A DNA stretch of 64,000 nt from FEN-1350 sp964643355 (GTDB taxonomy: Bacteria; Planctomycetota; Phycisphaerae; Sedimentisphaerales; Anaerohalosphaeraceae): contig CAZXPW010000013.1 in assembly GCA_964643355.1 (NCBI GenBank), forward strand, positions 28,853 to 92,852. Direction: 5' to 3'. Below, piece after piece: positions 33,534 to 42,211 of this stretch (the stretch's first letter is position 1; each line of letters begins with the position of its first letter). The notes below the pieces were generated by a model. That model saw nothing but the letters and a program-made list of their open reading frames with translations. It did not search any database and was not told where the DNA came from. Made by a program: the position numbers and the translations under genes.

Positions 33534-33549
33534 TGGCACGGTAGTTGCA
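33534..33549 (+). promoter_or_regulatory. Sigma-54-type promoter of the flgB operon
   Basis: TGGCACG (33534-33540), four bases, TTGCA (33545-33549) matches the -24/-12 consensus at every conserved position with the exact spacing. The flgB ATG is at 33589, 40 bases further. Confidence 0.85.
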
Positions 33550-33588
33550 CACTGTTTAGAGCGAGATAGTGTCTGAATGGAGCATGGC

Positions 33589-33948
33589 ATGATTAAAGAT
33601 ACTCAGATTTTGGATCTGTTAGAAGCCGGCGTGAAAGCCGAAGGAGTTCGACAGAAGGCGATCGCCAACAATATCGCCAACCTGAACACTCCGGGCTATC
33701 GACGCTTCGATATCAAGTTTCAGGAGATTCTGGCCAAAATGCTCAAGGCCGACGGACCGATCGATTCGTCCAAGCTCGAACCAGAATTTTTCCAGCCGAA
33801 AACCACCCGAATGGACATCACCGGCAACGATGTCGAAATTGACACGGAAGTCGGCGAGATGGTCAAAAACACCTCGCTCCATTCGGCTTATACGCTGTTG
33901 ATCAAGAAAAAATACGAACAGATGAAGGCGGCTATCCAGAATTTCTAA
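33589..33948 (+). CDS. flgB: Flagellar basal-body rod protein FlgB
   Basis: 119 residues, the proximal rod protein. It has the rod-protein N-terminal motif KAIANNIANLNTPGYRRFDIKF and the C-terminal helix SAYTLLIKKKYEQMKAAI. The ATG at 33589 has GGAG six bases upstream, while an ATG at 33577 would have none. It begins the long flagellar operon and is followed by flgC after 11 bases. Confidence 0.94.
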   Translation: MIKDTQILDLLEAGVKAEGVRQKAIANNIANLNTPGYRRFDIKFQEILAKMLKADGPIDSSKLEPEFFQPKTTRMDITGNDVEIDTEVGEMVKNTSLHSAYTLLIKKKYEQMKAAIQNF

Positions 33949-33959
33949 GGGAGTAATCC

Positions 33960-34367
33960 ATGCGGGTTGAAGGAGATATGTTTGGAACGCTGGATGTGGC
34001 GATATCGGGCCTCAAGGCCAGCCGCAAGCACATGGATGTCGTCACCTCCAATGTCGTCAACGCACAGACCACCGATGCCGGGCGGGGCGAACCTTATCGT
34101 CGGCTGGAGGCCGTCTTCAAAGCCACAACCGAAGGAGTCAGCGGGGTTGAAGTGGCGGACATCGTCGCCGATCCCAGCGAGTTTCAAAAAGTGCTCAAAC
34201 CCGGGCACCCGCAAGCGGACGCTCAGGGATATGTCCGAATGCCCAATGTGAATCTGCCGCGTGAATTGATCCAGATGAATCAGGCCACGCGGGCGTACGA
34301 GGCCAACGCCTCCATCCTGCGTCGATACCAGCGGATGGTGGAAGCCAGTCTGGCCCTGCTGAGATAA
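33960..34367 (+). CDS. flgC: Flagellar basal-body rod protein FlgC
   Basis: 135 residues, the next rod protein. Visible: MFGTLDVAISGLKASRKHMDVVTSNVVNAQTT near the N-terminus, YVRMPNVNLPRELIQMNQATRAYEAN in the C-terminal half, the standard rod motif. ATG 33960 follows GGGAG; a start at 33978 would give a more typical N-terminus (MFGTLD) but a ribosome site too close. fliE is next. Confidence 0.94.
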   Translation: MRVEGDMFGTLDVAISGLKASRKHMDVVTSNVVNAQTTDAGRGEPYRRLEAVFKATTEGVSGVEVADIVADPSEFQKVLKPGHPQADAQGYVRMPNVNLPRELIQMNQATRAYEANASILRRYQRMVEASLALLR

Positions 34368-34394
34368 CCATCACGATCCTGAAAGGAACTTCTC

Positions 34395-34703
34395 ATGTCG
34401 TTTCAATTTCCAACCGAAATCGGATCGATTTCTTCCCAGGACCTGCTCCGAAGGGTCGCCGAGACAAAAACGCAGCCGAAACAGGAAAACTTTCTGGATT
34501 CCGTCGGCCGCTCGTTCGCTCAGATGAACGAACAACAACAGCAATCCGACGCTTCCATCGTCGATCTGTTGTCGGGGAAACAACAGGATATCAACGCCGT
34601 CGTGGCATCGGTCGCCAAAGCGGATATGAGCTTTAAGGTATTGGTGGGCGTTCGTAACAAGCTCGTCGAGGCCTACAAAGAAACCATGAGAATGCAGGGA
34701 TAA
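34395..34703 (+). CDS. fliE: Flagellar hook-basal body complex protein FliE
   Basis: 102 residues, normal length. FliE joins the MS ring to the rod and is exported early. The C-terminal half (DINAVVASVAKADMSFKVLVGVRNKLVEAYKETMRMQ) is diagnostic. GAAAGGAACTTCTC precedes the ATG. The order flgB-flgC-fliE-fliF is the usual one in many phyla. Confidence 0.93.
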   Translation: MSFQFPTEIGSISSQDLLRRVAETKTQPKQENFLDSVGRSFAQMNEQQQQSDASIVDLLSGKQQDINAVVASVAKADMSFKVLVGVRNKLVEAYKETMRMQG

Positions 34704-34764
34704 GGCAAGACGGATCATGACGCAGCGATCCGGACATACCGCGAATCGGTTCTGACGAGGGATC

Positions 34765-36342
34765 ATGGGACTGCTGGCGAAGATCAACGCAATCTGGCAA
34801 AAGATCGGGATCGTTCAGCGAGCGATGCTGGCGGCGATCGTTTTGGCCTGCATCCTGATTGGCGCCCTGTTGACCCAATGGGCCGGCACGGCCAACATGC
34901 AGCTTCTGTACAAAAGCTTATCGCCGGAAGACGCCGCGGCAATCTGCGACAAGCTCAGCGAACAGAACATCCGGTATGAGCTGCGGGGCGGAGGGACCAG
35001 CATTTATGTTCCGGAAAACCAGGTCTATCGATTGCGTCTGGACATGGCCAAGGACGGTCTTCCAAACAGCAGCAAAAGCGGCTATGAAATATTCGATAAT
35101 GAGCCGATCGGCGTCAGTCCCATCGTTCAGCAGTTGAACAAGACACGGGCTTTGCAGGACGAGATGGCCAAAACAATCCAGTTGATCGATGGGGTTGAAT
35201 CGGCTCGCGTGCATATCGTGTATCCCGAAAAAGCGGGAATCCTGACCGGGCAGGGGCAGGAAACCAGCGCTTCGGTCATGCTGGTACTACGCCCGGGCTG
35301 GCAAATGAACTCCTCTTCCCTGGCGGCGATCACGCATATTGTGGCCGGTGCGGTAGAAGGGCTTCGGCCAAGCAATGTGACCGTAGCGGACAGCAAGGGG
35401 TTGTTGACCAAAAAGGGCGGCGACAATTCGCTGATCGACGGGGCCAACACCTATCAGGACACCAAAACCCGCATCGAACAGCAGATGAACGAACGAATCA
35501 AAGCCGCGCTGGAGCAGTTCCTGGGACCGGGCCGGGTATCCATCTTGTCCAGCGCCGTACTGGATATGAGCAGCGAATCCGTGGTCAAAACCGAATACGA
35601 AAAAGGGGTCCCGATGGAGGAAGTCATCGACGGATCCACGAATGTCAAGGAAGCCGGAACCGATGCGCAGGGAAAACCGATCACTCCGGGCAGTCAGGAC
35701 AAAACGGAGACCGTCACCAACAAATATAAAATTCCGGAAACCATGACGACCCGCACAACGATGCCGGGAAAAGTCACTTCCTGGTCGATCACGGCGATCG
35801 TGGACTTGTCCAAGCCCAAACCCGCCGCCGAACCGGGCGCAACACCCCCTCCGGCGGCGCCGGCCTCGCCGCCCGCGGTCGGAACGGCGACGGCCGCGGA
35901 TTTGATTATGTCCGTTCAGGATGTCGAACAGATCATCAAGAACGCCATCGGCGGAGACAAGATGCTTCAGGACGCCAGCGCCCTGACGGTCAAGAACATT
36001 CCGATCTATCAGGCGCCGGACAATCTGATTGCGGCGATTTCAGATACCAGTTTCGAAAAACTGACCCGATACATCGAGATCGCACGGCAATCAAGTCTGG
36101 GGATTTTGGCGGTATGTGCGCTTCTGGCACTGCGGATCTTCACCAAGGCCTCCAAGAAGGCGGCCGCGGCGTCGCCGGAAATCGCCGGACCCAATCGGCT
36201 GGATGCGATGACACTGGGCCTGTTGCCCTCCGGTCAAGACAATCCGGCCCTGGCCGTACGGCGGCATATCGCAGCGGAACTGAAACAGAATCCGGAGCAG
36301 GTCAAGCAGTTGTTCGCCAGTTGGCTGGCCGAGGGGACCTGA
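34765..36342 (+). CDS. fliF: Flagellar MS-ring protein FliF
   Basis: 525 residues. A membrane helix at about 18-40 and another at 445-465 flank the periplasmic ring-building motifs: LLYKSLSPEDAAAICDKLSEQNI, GYEIFDNEPIGVSP, ALQDEMAKTIQLIDGVESARVHIV. A Pro/Ala-rich segment occurs at 350-375. The C-terminus, which binds FliG in known systems, is present (RRHIAAELKQNPEQVKQLFASWL). FliF forms the inner-membrane platform that holds the export gate. Two bases separate its stop from fliG. Confidence 0.95.
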   Translation: MGLLAKINAIWQKIGIVQRAMLAAIVLACILIGALLTQWAGTANMQLLYKSLSPEDAAAICDKLSEQNIRYELRGGGTSIYVPENQVYRLRLDMAKDGLPNSSKSGYEIFDNEPIGVSPIVQQLNKTRALQDEMAKTIQLIDGVESARVHIVYPEKAGILTGQGQETSASVMLVLRPGWQMNSSSLAAITHIVAGAVEGLRPSNVTVADSKGLLTKKGGDNSLIDGANTYQDTKTRIEQQMNERIKAALEQFLGPGRVSILSSAVLDMSSESVVKTEYEKGVPMEEVIDGSTNVKEAGTDAQGKPITPGSQDKTETVTNKYKIPETMTTRTTMPGKVTSWSITAIVDLSKPKPAAEPGATPPPAAPASPPAVGTATAADLIMSVQDVEQIIKNAIGGDKMLQDASALTVKNIPIYQAPDNLIAAISDTSFEKLTRYIEIARQSSLGILAVCALLALRIFTKASKKAAAASPEIAGPNRLDAMTLGLLPSGQDNPALAVRRHIAAELKQNPEQVKQLFASWLAEGT

Positions 36343-36343
36343 T

Positions 36344-37360
36344 ATGGCGGGGGGATTGAGCGGCAAACGCAAAGCGGCCATGCTTCTGGCGGCGCTGGAT
36401 CCGGCAACGGCCTCCGAACTTCTCAAAGGGCAACCACAGGAAGTGATCCAGGAAATCGCCATGGAACTGTCGCATCTGGACGCCACGGGACAAAACGATC
36501 CCGATGCGGCGCTGGGGGTTGCCAAGGACTTCTGCCTTTCGCTTCAAAAGGCCAGTGAAGGCGGAATGCATGTCAAAAGTTTCGTGAACAATCTGCTCAA
36601 GGGAGCGGCGGGCAAGGAAAAGGCCAGCGAGCTGCACGCGCAGATGCAGAAGGCCATCCGGGAAAAAGATCCGTTTATCGCCATCAGTTCGGCCACACCC
36701 GCCCAGATCGCCGCGGCCGTGACGGGCGAGCCGCCGCAGGCAATCGCGCTGGTGTTGTCGGCTCTGGCCCCCAAGATGAGCACCGAAGTCCTTGCTCGGC
36801 TCGATCCGGAGACCAGCCAGAAAACGGTGTGGCGTATGACGCGACCGACCGAAGTCTCGGCACGAACGATGCGGCGGGTCGGCGAGATGGTCTGCAAACG
36901 GCTGGTGGAACTGACCAGCGAAGACGGTACGCCCGTCCAGGACGCCAAGCCCAAAGAGGTGCTGCGAAAGGTGGCGATCGTTCTGAGCGGTCTGAACAAA
37001 GAACGGCGGGATCAACTGCTGGAAGATATCACGGCCAAAGACGAAGAGGCCGGAAAACTCGTGCGGGCGTTGATGGTGACCTGGGAGGATATTCTCAAAA
37101 TTGAGGATCGATCTTTACAGGAATCGCTGCGGAAAGTGGACGCCGCCGTGCTGGCCAAGGCCCTGTTCGGGGCGGATCCGGCCATCGCGGAAAAGATCCG
37201 CTCGAACATTTCGGAGCGCGCCGCTCAAATGGTGGACGAGGAGACCTCCCTGATGTCGGAGCCGCGCAAGTCGGAAGTGCTGGAGGCCCGGGAACTGGTC
37301 GCCAAGCCGCTGCGGGAGGCCAACGAGAAGGAAGAACTTCGGTTTATCGAGGAGGAATAA
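36344..37360 (+). CDS. fliG: Flagellar motor switch protein FliG
   Basis: 338 residues. FliG links FliF to the stator-facing switch. N-terminal GGLSGKRKAAMLLAALDPATASELLKG binds FliF in known systems. The middle domain has GEPPQAIALVLSALAPKMSTEVLARL, with EPPQ where most FliG have EHPQ. The C-terminal domain has FEDI-like VTWEDILKIEDRSLQESLRKVDAAVLAKAL with the charged residues that meet the stator. fliM and fliN are not in the window, so they must be elsewhere. fliH follows after three bases. Confidence 0.93.
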   Translation: MAGGLSGKRKAAMLLAALDPATASELLKGQPQEVIQEIAMELSHLDATGQNDPDAALGVAKDFCLSLQKASEGGMHVKSFVNNLLKGAAGKEKASELHAQMQKAIREKDPFIAISSATPAQIAAAVTGEPPQAIALVLSALAPKMSTEVLARLDPETSQKTVWRMTRPTEVSARTMRRVGEMVCKRLVELTSEDGTPVQDAKPKEVLRKVAIVLSGLNKERRDQLLEDITAKDEEAGKLVRALMVTWEDILKIEDRSLQESLRKVDAAVLAKALFGADPAIAEKIRSNISERAAQMVDEETSLMSEPRKSEVLEARELVAKPLREANEKEELRFIEEE

Positions 37361-37363
37361 ACC

Positions 37364-37921
37364 ATGCAGAAATCTTCCGTAACGCTGGCGACTCTGCGGC
37401 CGGTGGCCACGGTAACGATCACAACGGACCTGAAAACGCTGGTTCGAAAATCCAAACCCGCGGCTGATCCGGAGGCCCTCAAGCCGGACCGGGAAAAACT
37501 GATTCGCGCCGGCGAGGGGCTATCGCGTGCGGCGGCGGCGTTGCAGCAATTCCAGGAGGAGTTATTCGGTTCACATCGCGACCCGATCGTACGGCTGAGC
37601 ATCGGCATCGCCGAGAAAATCCTGATGCGACAGATCCAAGCCGGCCAGTACGACATCGCCCGAATCGTCGGCGAGGCGCTGGCAGTGGCGCCGGCCCAGG
37701 AACCGATCGTCGTTCGCATGAATCCGCAGGACCTGGAAACCTACGACAAAACCCTGCAGGAATCCGGAAAAAGCCGACCGGGGAATATCACCTTTAAAAG
37801 CGACGGCGAGGTGGGGCCGGCGGAGTGCGTGGTGGAAACCAGCAAGGGTTTGATTGAATCCCGGATCGCCGATCATCTGCGGCTTGTGGAAGAGGCCCTG
37901 TTACGAGACAAAACCGAATGA
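37364..37921 (+). CDS. fliH: Flagellar export apparatus protein FliH
   Basis: 185 residues. FliH binds the ATPase FliI and recruits it to the export gate. The C-terminal domain reads LSIGIAEKILMRQIQAGQYDIARIVGEALAVAP and later ECVVETSKGLIESRIADHLRLVEEALL, as in FliH/YscL proteins. The N-terminal 35 residues are less conserved. Its stop overlaps the fliI ATG (ATGA), consistent with the fixed FliH-FliI stoichiometry. Confidence 0.88.
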   Translation: MQKSSVTLATLRPVATVTITTDLKTLVRKSKPAADPEALKPDREKLIRAGEGLSRAAAALQQFQEELFGSHRDPIVRLSIGIAEKILMRQIQAGQYDIARIVGEALAVAPAQEPIVVRMNPQDLETYDKTLQESGKSRPGNITFKSDGEVGPAECVVETSKGLIESRIADHLRLVEEALLRDKTE

Positions 37922-39309
37922 GTTCCTCGCCACTACAATCCGGATTTATCGACTTTTCGCAGTTCCATTCGGTCCTGGACGATACAACCCTGGTCACCTG
38001 CAAGGGATCCATCGTGCGGGTGTCGGGGCTGACGGTGGAAAGCGCCGGCCCCAACATCGGACTGGGACGCATGTGCGAAATCCGTTCCGTCAGCGGAAGA
38101 ACCATTCCCGCGGAGGTCATCGGTTTTAAGGGATCGAACCTGGTCCTGCTCCCGCTGGATTATATCGACGGCATCAGCCCTGGCGACTCGGTCGTCCCCC
38201 TGAACCAACCCCGGACCATCTTGTGCGATCCCAGTCTTCAGGGACGGGTTTTGGACGGATTGGGCCGGCCCATCGATGGCAAGGGGCCGCTGAAAGGGAC
38301 GGAAAAACGCGGAATCGACAGTTCCAGTCCCCCGCCGTTGCAGCGGGAAATGATCCGCCAGCCGTTGGCGCTGGGGATCCGGGCGATCGATGGATTGCTC
38401 ACCTGCGGAAAGGGGCAGAGAATTGGAATCTTTTCCGGAAGCGGCGTTGGAAAAAGCGTTTTGCTCGGCGAGATCGCCAATAGCAGCGCCGCCGATGTCA
38501 ATGTCGTGGCCCTGGTCGGCGAACGGGGCAGAGAGGTTCGCGAATATTTGGAAAAGGATCTGGGGCCGGAAGGTCTTGCCCGAAGCGTCGTCGTGGTGGC
38601 CACCAGCGACGCGGCGGCCATTCAACGGGTCAAGGCGGCCTTTGTGGCCGCGACCATTGCGGAATATTTTCGCGATCGGGGGATGGATGTTCTGTTTATG
38701 ATGGATTCCTTGACTCGATTTTCGCAGGCGCAGCGAGAAATCGGACTGGCGGCGGGCGAACCGCCGGCAACCAAAGGATACTGTCCCAGCGTGTTTTCCC
38801 TGTTGCCGCGTCTGGTCGAGCGACTGGGCTGCGGCGATCGCGGCAGCATCACCGGCATCCTGACGGTGCTGGTGGAAGGCGACGATCTGGGCGACCCGGT
38901 GGCCGACAGCGCGCGATCGCTGCTGGACGGACACATCGTCCTGTCGCGAAAACTGGCCTCGCGCGGCCACTACCCGGCCATCGACATCCTGCAAAGCATC
39001 AGCCGATTGATGAACACCGTGGCTACCGAGGAACACAAAAAAGCCGCACAAAAGGTCCGGGAGATCTATGCCACCTACACCGACGCCGAAGACCTGATCA
39101 GCATCGGGGCGTTCGCCCCGGGCAGCAACAAACGGATCGACGGATCCGTCGCTTTGATCGACCGGATTCAGAACTTTCTGGTCCAGCCAATCCGGGAACG
39201 AAATCGATTCGAAGATACCGTCAAGCGGCTCGTGGACATCGCCAAGGCCTGGGACCGGTTGCTCAGCGAACCGGCCCCGACCCGGACGGCGGTTGCGTCC
39301 AAATCGTAA
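37918..39309 (+). CDS. fliI: Flagellum-specific export ATPase FliI
   Basis: 463 residues, F1-type beta-subunit-like. Walker A is GIFSGSGVGKSVLLGEIA near residue 165, the Walker B aspartates lie in VLFMMDSLTRFSQAQREIGLAAGEPPATKGY, with the family signature YCPSVFSLLPRLVERLG. Residues EERGREV region (VGERGREVREYLEKDL) and the C-terminal helices are intact. It energises export of rod, hook and filament proteins. fliJ follows after 12 bases. Confidence 0.96.
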   Translation: MSSSPLQSGFIDFSQFHSVLDDTTLVTCKGSIVRVSGLTVESAGPNIGLGRMCEIRSVSGRTIPAEVIGFKGSNLVLLPLDYIDGISPGDSVVPLNQPRTILCDPSLQGRVLDGLGRPIDGKGPLKGTEKRGIDSSSPPPLQREMIRQPLALGIRAIDGLLTCGKGQRIGIFSGSGVGKSVLLGEIANSSAADVNVVALVGERGREVREYLEKDLGPEGLARSVVVVATSDAAAIQRVKAAFVAATIAEYFRDRGMDVLFMMDSLTRFSQAQREIGLAAGEPPATKGYCPSVFSLLPRLVERLGCGDRGSITGILTVLVEGDDLGDPVADSARSLLDGHIVLSRKLASRGHYPAIDILQSISRLMNTVATEEHKKAAQKVREIYATYTDAEDLISIGAFAPGSNKRIDGSVALIDRIQNFLVQPIRERNRFEDTVKRLVDIAKAWDRLLSEPAPTRTAVASKS

Positions 39310-39321
39310 GAGGGGCAAACA

Positions 39322-39774
39322 ATGCTCAAATTCGAATGGCGATTGCAGAAACTGCTGGACCTGAAGATCAAACAGGAGCAGTCTCTCCGCACGGAGCTGA
39401 TCGCCGTCACCGAACAGGCGGTGGCGCTGCGTGGGCAGATCCTGATGGAACGAGCGCTTCTGCGGCAACAGCTGTCGGAAACGGAACGAATGCCGGGGGT
39501 CGAACGCATGGCTCGGCAGGAATTCCTGTTGCAGTTTTCGCAGGTCACGGAAACGACAATCCGGGATATGGAACAGAAACTCGAACTGCTCGAAATGGCA
39601 CGGCGCAGCAAGATCCAGGAAATCCTGACGGTCCGGAAGTTCCGCAAGGGACTGGAAAAACTCCGAAGCCGTGCCCAAGAGGAGTTTGAACAGGAACAGC
39701 AACGGCAAGATCAGAAACAAACGGATGATCGAAATTCGATCGGATTTGCGCGCCGAATCATGCAGCCGGCCTGA
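39322..39774 (+). CDS. fliJ: Flagellar export protein FliJ
   Basis: 150 residues, almost wholly helical and coiled-coil (KFEWRLQKLLDLKIKQEQSLR at the start). FliJ fits into the FliI hexamer and links to FlhA. Sequence conservation in the family is weak; the assignment rests on size, coiled-coil character, the typical N-terminal pattern and place after fliI. FlhA, its usual partner, is aberrant in this locus. Confidence 0.85.
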   Translation: MLKFEWRLQKLLDLKIKQEQSLRTELIAVTEQAVALRGQILMERALLRQQLSETERMPGVERMARQEFLLQFSQVTETTIRDMEQKLELLEMARRSKIQEILTVRKFRKGLEKLRSRAQEEFEQEQQRQDQKQTDDRNSIGFARRIMQPA

Positions 39775-39803
39775 CGGCCACATCGGCGAAGGGAGATTCC
39801 ATC

Positions 39804-40526
39804 ATGAACAAGAAAATCCTCATCATGGCGGGCGTGGGACTGATCAGCTTCGGGGGAACCTTCGGCGTGACCTGGATGCTCAAAGGTCCGGTTCCGGCCG
39901 CCGCGACGGAGAACCCTGAAACGGAAACGACCCCGGAGGCCGACACCCTGTCGCCGGGAGACCGGGTTCCCGAACTGAAGATCACGGAAAATCCCGGCGA
40001 AGAGATGGCCCGGGGGATGACGGAAAAACAAATGCAGGGGCTGATCTTTGACATCCGCGAAAAGATGAAGGAGTACAAGACCAAGGAACGGCAGCTCACT
40101 GAACAGGAGGAACGAATCCGCGTAGCGCGGGAGGGATTGCAGGAAGACATCGCCCGGCTCAATCAGCTTCAGGCCCAACTGACGCTGGTATATGAAAAGA
40201 TTCGAAAGCAGGAATCCTCCCTGCAGGCCAGACAGTTGGATATCACGCAGACGGAAAAGGCCAATATGCAGAAGCTGGCCCAGACCTACGACAAGATGGA
40301 CTCCGCCCAGGCCAGCAAGGTCCTGATCAGCATGGCGGCCAATCAGCAGTTAGCCGATGCGGTCAAGATTTTGTACTACATGAGCGAGCGAACCTCGGCC
40401 AAGGTCATCGGCGAGATCGCCACCTCCAAACCGGATGTGGCCAGCGTCCTGAGTCTGGAACTCAAACGAGTCCGGGAGGCGCCCGATTCATCAGCCACGG
40501 CAGGGACCAGCCAGACCAAGGGATAA
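39804..40526 (+). CDS. MotE/FlbB-like flagellar motor-associated protein
   Basis: 240 residues. One membrane helix at 5-25, a Pro/Glu-rich stretch, a long coiled coil (about 75-155) and a C-terminal segment YDKMDSAQASKVLISMAANQQ, then VKILYYMSERTSAKVIGEIATSKPD. This last module, similar to the MgtE N-terminal and FliG-like repeats, is characteristic of MotE proteins, which help stabilise the stator in other bacteria. It is well placed after fliJ. A gap of 360 bases before fliO separates the operon into two blocks. Confidence 0.72.
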   Translation: MNKKILIMAGVGLISFGGTFGVTWMLKGPVPAAATENPETETTPEADTLSPGDRVPELKITENPGEEMARGMTEKQMQGLIFDIREKMKEYKTKERQLTEQEERIRVAREGLQEDIARLNQLQAQLTLVYEKIRKQESSLQARQLDITQTEKANMQKLAQTYDKMDSAQASKVLISMAANQQLADAVKILYYMSERTSAKVIGEIATSKPDVASVLSLELKRVREAPDSSATAGTSQTKG

Positions 40527-40840
40527 CATCCTCTGTAGATTCCGCCGATAGGGGGATTGGATTTTCGTATTGGCTCTGGAACAGGATCCGTTTCCTGGGC
40601 CGGAGTGTTTGAGGATCGTACGCGCGATACGGAAGGCAGGGCATCCTGATGGGAATCTTGATAATCATTTCCGACCTTTCCCTTTTCAATCCCGACCTAA
40701 ATTTCCGATTTTCCACAATGGGCTGTCAACTGTAACTCCTTGTCAAAAAAGCTTTTAGGATTCAAGACGCTTCCCTTCTTTTCCAAATCAAAACAACAAT
40801 CCCCTGCCCCTATTCTGAATCGATCGGGCACAGGATTGAT
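40527..40840. other. Intergenic region between the motE-like gene and fliO
   Basis: About 310 bases without a supported gene. It becomes AT-rich towards its right end. I see only the sigma-54-like promoter sequence at 40842-40855. Confidence 0.5.
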
Positions 40841-40841
40841 C

Positions 40842-40855
40842 GGCATGATTTTTGC
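40842..40855 (+). promoter_or_regulatory. Possible sigma-54-type promoter before fliO
   Basis: GGCATGATTTTTGC: GG and GC are exactly ten bases apart, with flanks CGGCATG...TTTGCAT. The -24 box deviates from TGGCACG at two positions. The fliO start at 40889 lies 33 bases downstream. Confidence 0.5.
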
Positions 40856-40888
40856 ATAATTCTCAGAGCAGAAATACCATGAATCGGA

Positions 40889-41350
40889 ATGATGTGTTTG
40901 ATGAAACCCTCTGGGAAAGCAATCTGGATCCTGTTGATCGTCGGGTGTCTGGCCCCGCTGGGCCGATGCGCCGATGACGCCAACCTGCTTGACACGACAA
41001 CCACCGTCGAAACCCGGGGACCGGCGACTTCATGGAAGGAGTTCGGGAATTCAAACGACAAACTGCCGGAACAAACGGATTTGTTTCGGCAGTTTGCCAC
41101 GGCCATCGGATTCGTGCTGGTCCTGGGTGTCGGGGCGTTTTATGTGTCGCGGCGACTGGGGCCTCGCTGGCATCCTTCGCGCGGCCGGCATCTTCGAGTC
41201 CTTGATACCATTGGGCTTGGACCCCAGCGGCATATTCATCTACTGGAAGTGGAAGGACGCCGTCTGGTAATCGCCAGCACGGCCCAGAACATCCGGCTGA
41301 TCGCCGAGGTCGGCGAATCGTCCGAACCGAAAGGAAACGGCACGGCATGA
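40889..41350 (+). CDS. fliO: Flagellar biosynthetic protein FliO
   Basis: 153 residues. A signal-peptide-like N-terminus (AIWILLIVGCLAPLGRCADD), then a single membrane helix at about 68-90 and a conserved cytoplasmic tail with RHLRVLDTIGLGPQRHIHLLEVEGRRLVI, the FliO pattern. FliO helps assemble the FliP-FliR core. The start may be ATG 40889 or 40901. It overlaps fliP by four bases (ATGA). The family is poorly conserved, but the position and C-terminal pattern are clear. Confidence 0.82.
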   Translation: MMCLMKPSGKAIWILLIVGCLAPLGRCADDANLLDTTTTVETRGPATSWKEFGNSNDKLPEQTDLFRQFATAIGFVLVLGVGAFYVSRRLGPRWHPSRGRHLRVLDTIGLGPQRHIHLLEVEGRRLVIASTAQNIRLIAEVGESSEPKGNGTA

Positions 41351-42201
41351 ATCCTCGGGGCCGACACTTTGTCCGATGGGCCGCGATCCTGCCGGTCGTC
41401 TGGTGGACGATCCTGACAGTTCAACCGGCAGCGGCGGCTTCGACGCCGAGTCCCGCAGCCAGACCCACCACACCCAACCGCCAGATTTCCACCCCGACGA
41501 TGCCGACGGTTCCGGACATCGTGCAGATGATCGACAAAGTCGCCTCCCCGCAGGAGCCCGAAGGAAAGGCCCCGGAATGGAGCACGCCGGTCAAGCTGGT
41601 GGTGATCTTCACGGTCCTTGCGATCATCCCCAGTCTGCTGGCGATGACGACCTCCTTCACGCGGATCGTGATCGTTCTGAGCTTTGTCCGTCAGGCGCTG
41701 GGCACGCCCTCGATCCCCCCGACGACGGCGATGATGGGACTGGCGCTGTTTCTGACGCTCTACACGATGGCGCCGACCTTTATCGCGATGAACGATCAGG
41801 CGATTCAGCCGTATCTCCGCAACGAGATCGTGTTCGCCGAGTCGATGGCCCAATCCAGCCAGGTGATGAAGGAATTCATGATCCGCCAGACCCGCAACGA
41901 GGATCTGAAACTGTTCGTGCAGATGGCCCGGATCACGCCGCCGAAAACGATTCCCGAATTGCCCTTTCATATCGTCGTGCCGGCCTTCATCATCAGCGAG
42001 TTTCGCACGGCCTTCGAGATCGGGTGTCTGATGTTCATCCCCTTCCTGCTGCTGGATCTGGTCATCGCCAGCGTGCTGCTCAGCGCGGGCATGATGATGC
42101 TGCCGCCGGTGATGATTTCATTACCATTTAAGCTGATCCTGTTTATCCTGATGGACGGCTGGGGGATTCTGTCCAATAGTCTGAGTCTGAGTTTCAAGTA
42201 G
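41347..42201 (+). CDS. fliP: Flagellar export gate protein FliP
   Basis: 284 residues. A cleavable signal peptide (WAAILPVVWWTILTVQPAAAAS) is followed by a Pro/Thr-rich stretch and four membrane segments. Landmarks: SFTRIVIVLSFVRQALGTPSIPP, then FIISEFRTAFEIGCLMFIPFLLLDLVIASVLLSAGMMMLPPV and the C-terminal LILFILMDGWGIL. FliP forms the export pore with FliQ and FliR. It is well conserved and apparently intact. Confidence 0.96.
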   Translation: MNPRGRHFVRWAAILPVVWWTILTVQPAAAASTPSPAARPTTPNRQISTPTMPTVPDIVQMIDKVASPQEPEGKAPEWSTPVKLVVIFTVLAIIPSLLAMTTSFTRIVIVLSFVRQALGTPSIPPTTAMMGLALFLTLYTMAPTFIAMNDQAIQPYLRNEIVFAESMAQSSQVMKEFMIRQTRNEDLKLFVQMARITPPKTIPELPFHIVVPAFIISEFRTAFEIGCLMFIPFLLLDLVIASVLLSAGMMMLPPVMISLPFKLILFILMDGWGILSNSLSLSFK

Positions 42202-42211
42202 GAGCGCGACG

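Larger units (their letters stand above)
33178..33588. other. Divergent intergenic region between fliK and flgB
   Basis: About 410 bases with no protein-like frame. It contains two sigma-54-type promoters facing outwards (33214-33231 and 33534-33549). The 300 bases between them could carry enhancer sites for an NtrC-type activator; I could not identify a clear repeated operator by eye. Confidence 0.6.

Noticed and set aside
37933..39783. 616-codon open frame on the minus strand
   Set aside because: It is antisense to fliI and fliJ, which have clear motifs; its translation is rich in Arg, Gln and His with no recognisable domain. High GC third positions keep antisense frames open.
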